Source: an uncultured Bacteroidales bacterium (GTDB lineage: Bacteria; Bacteroidota; Bacteroidia; Bacteroidales; Paludibacteraceae). Taken from it: DNA of 11,044 nucleotides. The stretch is taken from NCBI GenBank assembly GCA_946619625.1, contig CAMOMF010000026.1:1-11044 (forward strand), given 5' to 3'. The translations under genes and the position numbers were made by a program. The notes below the pieces were generated by a model. The model made no database searches and was not told the origin of the DNA. It saw only the letters and a program-made list of their open reading frames with translations. Below, in pieces: positions 7,535 to 11,044 of the stretch. Position 1 is the first letter of the stretch; every line of letters begins with the position of its first letter.

Positions 7535-7561
7535 GATGACCGAGAGATGACCGAGAGATAA
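7529..7561 (+). repeat. Three tandem 11-bp repeats before meaB
   Basis: The unit CCGAGAGATGA occurs at 7529-7539 and 7540-7550, with a third copy CCGAGAGATAA at 7551-7561. Since 11 is not a multiple of 3, each unit shifts frame. This produces two mini-ORFs reading Met-Thr-Glu-Arg-stop, at 7536-7550 and 7547-7561. The first stop and the second start overlap as ATGA. The array ends 30 nt before the meaB GTG. Confidence 0.9.
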
Positions 7562-7591
7562 ACATAACATAAACCATAACAAATTAGAGAA

Positions 7592-8689
7592 GTGGACCAA
7601 CATCATCATCCCGAAAACGATGCGGAATATACAGGGTTGCAAGTCAATGCAGGCGTAGAACAACCACCTGCCATCAACCCTTATTTCCGTCCCAAGATGC
7701 GTCAGCCCAGGCTGAATGCGCAGGCATACATTGACGGTATCCTTTCCGGAGATATTACCGTTCTCTCGCAGGCCGTCACACTTGTGGAGAGCAACCTGCC
7801 CTCTGACCAACTTATTGCACAAAAGGTGATAGAGGGCTGTCTCCCCTACTCCGGCAATGCTGTCAGAGTCGGCATTACGGGAGTTCCGGGAGCAGGAAAA
7901 TCCACGTTCATAGAAGCACTTGGAACCAAGCTGTGCAAGGAGGGCAAAAAACTGGCAGTACTGGCCATCGACCCCTCCTCCGAGCGCTCCAAAGGCTCTA
8001 TTCTGGGCGACAAGACCCGAATGATGGAACTATCTTCACAACCCAACGCATTTATCCGTCCCAGCCCATCGGCAGGCTCGCTCGGTGGCGTTGCACGCAA
8101 GACGCGTGAGACGATTGTTCTATGTGAAGCGGCAGGATTCAGCACCATTTTTGTGGAGACCGTCGGCGTCGGACAATCCGAAACGGCAGCACACTCTATG
8201 GTCGATTTCTTCCTGCTTTTGCAGGTTACCGGCACCGGCGACGAACTGCAGGGAATCAAGCGAGGTATCATGGAGATGGCGGATGGTATCGCCATCAACA
8301 AATGTGACGGAAGCAACATCGAGAAAGCGCGCGTGGCACGTATCCATTTCAAAAACGCCCTCGCTCTGTTCCCGCCTCACGAATCAGGATGGAAACCAAC
8401 GGCTGTCACTTGTTCTGCTGTCGAAGGCAATGGAATCGACGATGTCTGGAAAATGATTGAAGACTACATGCTCTTTACCAAGCGTAACGGCTATTTCCGC
8501 CGCAAGCGGACCGAGCAGTCCAAGTACTGGATGTACGAGACTATCAATCAAAAACTATTGGACTCGTTCTACCACGACCCGCGCATAGAACAACTGCTGG
8601 AACGGACAGAAGAAAAAGTGCTGCAGAACAAAGTCTCTTCTTTTGTTGCCGCGCACGACTTATTGGATATATACAACAACAAAAATTAA
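7592..8689 (+). CDS. meaB: Methylmalonyl-CoA mutase-associated GTPase MeaB (ArgK family)
   Basis: G3E-type GTPase that guards and reloads the B12-dependent methylmalonyl-CoA mutase, keeping inactive cofactor out. 365 residues. Seen: Walker A GVPGAGKST (97-105), IDPSSERSKGSILGDKTRM (126-144), the ETVGVGQSE switch region (189-197), G4 motif NKCD (236-239) and G5-like CSAVEG (274-279). The C-terminal helical part (about 285-365) is the family's dimerisation region. The GTG start is the only plausible one: a TAA at 7577-7579 closes the frame upstream, and the N-terminal stretch HPENDAEYTGLQV is of a type seen in Bacteroides relatives. No mutase gene is in the window, so the usual mutA/mutB link is absent here. 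A 106-nt leader with repeats and pairing potential precedes it. The start of dnaB follows the stop after one base. Confidence 0.94.
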   Translation: MDQHHHPENDAEYTGLQVNAGVEQPPAINPYFRPKMRQPRLNAQAYIDGILSGDITVLSQAVTLVESNLPSDQLIAQKVIEGCLPYSGNAVRVGITGVPGAGKSTFIEALGTKLCKEGKKLAVLAIDPSSERSKGSILGDKTRMMELSSQPNAFIRPSPSAGSLGGVARKTRETIVLCEAAGFSTIFVETVGVGQSETAAHSMVDFFLLLQVTGTGDELQGIKRGIMEMADGIAINKCDGSNIEKARVARIHFKNALALFPPHESGWKPTAVTCSAVEGNGIDDVWKMIEDYMLFTKRNGYFRRKRTEQSKYWMYETINQKLLDSFYHDPRIEQLLERTEEKVLQNKVSSFVAAHDLLDIYNNKN

Positions 8690-8690
8690 C

Positions 8691-10217
8691 ATGCCAGCCA
8701 ATAAACCAAAAATACAACCCACAACCGATGAACTTGTCGGCAAACGGCAACCGCAAGCTGTCGAGGTGGAAAGGTACGTGCTGGGAGGACTGCTCATTGA
8801 GCCTAATGTGTACGGCGAAATAGCCGAGATACTCAAACCCGCGTCCTTCTACGAGCCCAAACACCAACTGATTTTCGAGGCGATTACCGAACTGGCGCAA
8901 AACAGCAACCCCATCGATTTTCTCACGGTTACAGAGCACCTGAAAAGCAAAGGGAAACTGGAGCAAGCCGGAGGGGCGGACTTCATTGCACAACTTACGA
9001 TTGACGTGGCGTCTGCCGCACATATCGAGGCGCATGCCAACATTATCTCGCAAAAATCACTGGCACGGCAACTCATCTCCATGGGACTCCATATTGCCGA
9101 AGAAGCCTACGATGAGACCACCGATGTCGAAGAACTGATGAACGATGCCGAAGGGCGGATTTTCGAGATTGCGCAGTACTCCCAAAAGAAGGATGTGCGC
9201 GGCGTCAACGATATTATCTCCGATGCCATCGAGCGCCTCAAAAAACAGTCAAGCAAGGATAGCAGTGGTATCACCGGCGTTCCTTCAGGATTCGAGAAAT
9301 TGGACAAAGTGACGGCGGGATGGCAACGTTCCGACCTTATCATCATCGCCGCACGTCCTGCCATGGGTAAAACAGCCTTCGTCCTCTCCATGGCGAAGAA
9401 CATGGGCGTGATGAACCATCCGGTGGCAATCTTTTCCTTGGAGATGTCCAACATCCAGTTGGTGAACCGTCTCATCATGAACGTATGCTCTATCGAGGGT
9501 TCCAAACTGCGCTCCGGCAACCTCTCACGCGAAGATTGGTCCGCTCTCGACCAGAACATTCCGCAGTTGCAGCGGGCGCCTATCTATATCGATGATACGC
9601 CGGGACTGTCAATCTTCGAACTCCGTTCCAAAGCGCGCCGTCTGGTTCGCGAGAAAGGGGTGGAGTGCATCATCATCGACTATTTGCAACTGATGTCCGC
9701 CGGGCAGAAAATGCAATCCCGTGAAATAGAGGTGTCCACCATCTCACGCTCACTGAAGGGGCTCGCCAAAGAACTTGACATACCCATCATCGCTCTTTCA
9801 CAGCTCAACCGTTCGCTCGAAGGACGCGCCGGAGTGGAAGGCAAAGTGCCGCAACTCAGCGACTTGCGTGAGTCCGGTGCCATCGAGCAGGATGCCGATA
9901 TGGTATGTTTCATCCACAGGTATGACTATTTCTACCGGCAAGGGGAGCGGTCCGAGGGATATGACCCTTCCGAAGTGGGAAAAGGACATATCATCATCGC
10001 CAAGCACCGTAACGGTGCCACCACGGATGTCAAACTGAGGTTCGAGAACATCTATGCCAAGTTCGACAACGATGACGATATCATCCAAGGGTACAACGCC
10101 AACTCGTTCTCCTCTTATCAATCACGTGTAGTAGCAAGCAATGACGGATATGGATATGCCAGCCCGATTAACGACAATCTGGTTTCTCCACCGGACGCGC
10201 CTACTCCTCCATTCTAA
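8691..10217 (+). CDS. dnaB: Replicative DNA helicase DnaB
   Basis: Hexameric 5'-3' helicase that unwinds the replication fork and recruits primase. 508 residues. The N-terminal helical domain (about 18-120, with PQAVEVERYVLGGLL) is followed by a linker helix and the RecA-like domain (about 190-465). Motifs: GVPSGFEKLD (196-205), Walker A ARPAMGKT (221-228), FSLEMS (248-253), Walker B IIIDYLQLM (327-335), SQLNRSLE (370-377), DLRESGAIEQDAD (391-403) and the arginine-finger region KHRNG (438-442). The tail (about 465-508) is low-complexity and Pro-rich. The usual intein insertion sites, the Walker A region and the downstream motifs, are uninterrupted. The ATG at 8691 is preferred over an in-frame TTG at 8643, which would lie inside meaB. 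One base separates it from the meaB stop, so the two genes are very likely co-transcribed and perhaps translationally coupled. Confidence 0.97.
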   Translation: MPANKPKIQPTTDELVGKRQPQAVEVERYVLGGLLIEPNVYGEIAEILKPASFYEPKHQLIFEAITELAQNSNPIDFLTVTEHLKSKGKLEQAGGADFIAQLTIDVASAAHIEAHANIISQKSLARQLISMGLHIAEEAYDETTDVEELMNDAEGRIFEIAQYSQKKDVRGVNDIISDAIERLKKQSSKDSSGITGVPSGFEKLDKVTAGWQRSDLIIIAARPAMGKTAFVLSMAKNMGVMNHPVAIFSLEMSNIQLVNRLIMNVCSIEGSKLRSGNLSREDWSALDQNIPQLQRAPIYIDDTPGLSIFELRSKARRLVREKGVECIIIDYLQLMSAGQKMQSREIEVSTISRSLKGLAKELDIPIIALSQLNRSLEGRAGVEGKVPQLSDLRESGAIEQDADMVCFIHRYDYFYRQGERSEGYDPSEVGKGHIIIAKHRNGATTDVKLRFENIYAKFDNDDDIIQGYNANSFSSYQSRVVASNDGYGYASPINDNLVSPPDAPTPPF

Positions 10218-10232
10218 AAAAAATGAACTGCT

Positions 10233-10658
10233 ATGTTTAATTCTTTCAAACAGAACAATAATACAAATATGGCTACACCACAACAACAATCCTCCGGCTC
10301 TATGTATAACTCACTGACTGCCGGAAGCAAAATAATCGGTACGGTTATCGCCGATTCCGACATCCGTATTGACGGAACCATCGAAGGAGAAGTCAAATGC
10401 AACGGAAAAGTCATCATTGGCGAACAAGGATATATCAAGGGAAATATCGTTTGCCAAAACTCGGATGTGCAGGGCAAACTGGAGGGCAAGATTGAAGTTA
10501 AGCAGACTTTGGCACTCCGTTCGACCGCGAAGATCCAGGCGGAGGTAAACACACAAGTGCTTATCGTTGAACCCAATGCGGTATTCAACGGTACATGTGT
10601 CATGGGCAAACCGCAGGCATCTGCAATATCCCAGCAACCCCAACAGCAAACCAAATAA
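10233..10658 (+). CDS. Bactofilin family cytoskeletal protein
   Basis: Small polymer-forming cytoskeletal protein. Bactofilins form nucleotide-free filaments on the membrane and help localise cell-wall enzymes. 141 residues: a short polar N-terminus, a central right-handed beta-helix domain (about 27-125), and a Gln-rich tail (SQQPQQQTK). Diagnostic stretches are LTAGSKIIGTVIADSDIRI and the repeated GxIxGxV pattern (DGTIEGEVKCNGKVIIGE, GYIKGNI, GKLEGKIEV). Met13 is an alternative start, but the first ATG places it 15 nt after dnaB and gives the usual MFNSFK-type beginning. Bactofilin genes often sit beside an M23 peptidase gene; none is next to it here. The family is secure from the motif pattern. 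Confidence 0.92.
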   Translation: MFNSFKQNNNTNMATPQQQSSGSMYNSLTAGSKIIGTVIADSDIRIDGTIEGEVKCNGKVIIGEQGYIKGNIVCQNSDVQGKLEGKIEVKQTLALRSTAKIQAEVNTQVLIVEPNAVFNGTCVMGKPQASAISQQPQQQTK

Positions 10659-10670
10659 TTGCATTTCCAT

Positions 10671-11044
10671 ATGGTAAAGGTAAAAGCATTCCGAGGCATA
10701 CGTCCTCCTAAACAAATGGCAGCCATTGTCAGTGCCCGCCCATACGATGTCCTTTCGTCTGAAGAGGCTCGCGCTGAAGCACAAGGACTGCCCATGAGTC
10801 TATATCATATCAACAAGCCGGAGATTAACTTCCCTGTTGGAACCAGCGAATACGACGAGCGAGTCTATCAGGAAGCGACCCGTCAATACGCTCTCTTCAA
10901 ACAGAACGGATGGCTGCTGCAAGACCCGGACGAATGTTACTATGTCTATGCCCAGACATGGCATGACAAAACGCAATTCGGACTGATGGTCGCCGCATCT
11001 GTGGAGGACTACGAAACCGGACGTATCAAGAAGCATGAACTCAC
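10671..11044 (+). CDS. DUF1015 protein (SerK/SbnI-like), N-terminal part, cut by window edge
   Basis: The first 124 residues of a DUF1015-family protein; the frame is open to the right edge. Typical motifs are VKAFRGIRPP at the start, VSARPYDVLSSEEARAEA (about 20-37), SLYHINKPEI (43-52), DPDECYYVYAQTW (about 87-99) and VEDYETGRIKKHEL at the cut. Characterised relatives are free-serine kinases (the archaeal SerK and staphylococcal SbnI groups). In Bacteroidota the family often lies near serine biosynthesis genes, so serA or serC just outside the window would fit. Serine kinase activity for this protein is an inference from the family. It starts 12 nt after the bactofilin stop codon, with no promoter visible. 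Confidence 0.88.
   Translation, partial: MVKVKAFRGIRPPKQMAAIVSARPYDVLSSEEARAEAQGLPMSLYHINKPEINFPVGTSEYDERVYQEATRQYALFKQNGWLLQDPDECYYVYAQTWHDKTQFGLMVAASVEDYETGRIKKHEL

Noticed and set aside
8643..8690. N-terminal extension of DnaB from a TTG
   Set aside because: It would overlap the end of meaB and adds residues unlike the DnaB family. ATG 8691 is one base after the meaB stop and fits.
8691..10217. Intein or insertion in dnaB, a common intein host
   Set aside because: The motifs run without interruption at normal spacing and the length is normal.
1..11044. Defence system, mobile element, CRISPR array, tRNA or rRNA
   Set aside because: No transposase, integrase, restriction, toxin-antitoxin or nuclease gene, no spaced direct repeats, and no RNA gene patterns were seen. 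Nearly all DNA is used by conserved housekeeping genes.

Overview
The window comes from a member of the Bacteroidota, most likely Bacteroidales. The protein variants are of the Bacteroidota type: the MCE protein with its conserved KKYVHFSLFG end, the Rel synthetase motif DWISTPKANGYEALH, a DUF1573 protein and a MeaB with a Bacteroides-like N-terminus. The only convincing promoters also fit the Bacteroidota consensus, TTTG, about 20 bases, then TAnnTTTG. Base composition looks close to balanced. Nothing points to recent transfer; this reads as core chromosome.

Layout: two divergent gene sets leave one AT-rich control region at 4162-4353. Leftwards (minus strand) run a secreted N-acetylmuramoyl-L-alanine amidase with a SPOR-like tail, an MlaD/MCE lipid-transport protein, dnaA and the start of dnaX, which is cut by the left window edge. 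The gaps are 21 nt, a 1-nt overlap and 31 nt, so this looks like one transcription unit. Rightwards (plus strand) run a bifunctional Rel/SpoT (p)ppGpp enzyme, a secreted DUF1573 protein, the GTPase MeaB, the replicative helicase gene dnaB, a bactofilin and the start of a DUF1015 (SerK/SbnI-like) gene, cut by the right edge. The gaps are short except for 106 nt before meaB.

The genes combine chromosome replication (DnaA initiator, DnaB helicase, DnaX clamp loader), the stringent response (Rel) and envelope growth (amidase, MCE protein, bactofilin). Initiator and alarmone synthetase are on opposite sides of the shared control region.

The most interesting features are non-coding. The two divergent promoters are near copies of each other in inverted orientation: 40 of 50 positions are identical, including the 20-nt spacing, an 8-A tract and the first transcribed bases. 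Ahead of the GTG start of meaB lies a small structured leader. It contains three 11-bp tandem repeats that write two chained four-codon mini-ORFs (Met-Thr-Glu-Arg-stop) and can pair with an upstream hexamer. A third sequence matching the promoter consensus lies inside dnaA and points toward dnaX. I found no mobile element, CRISPR array, RNA gene, defence system or recognisable origin of replication.
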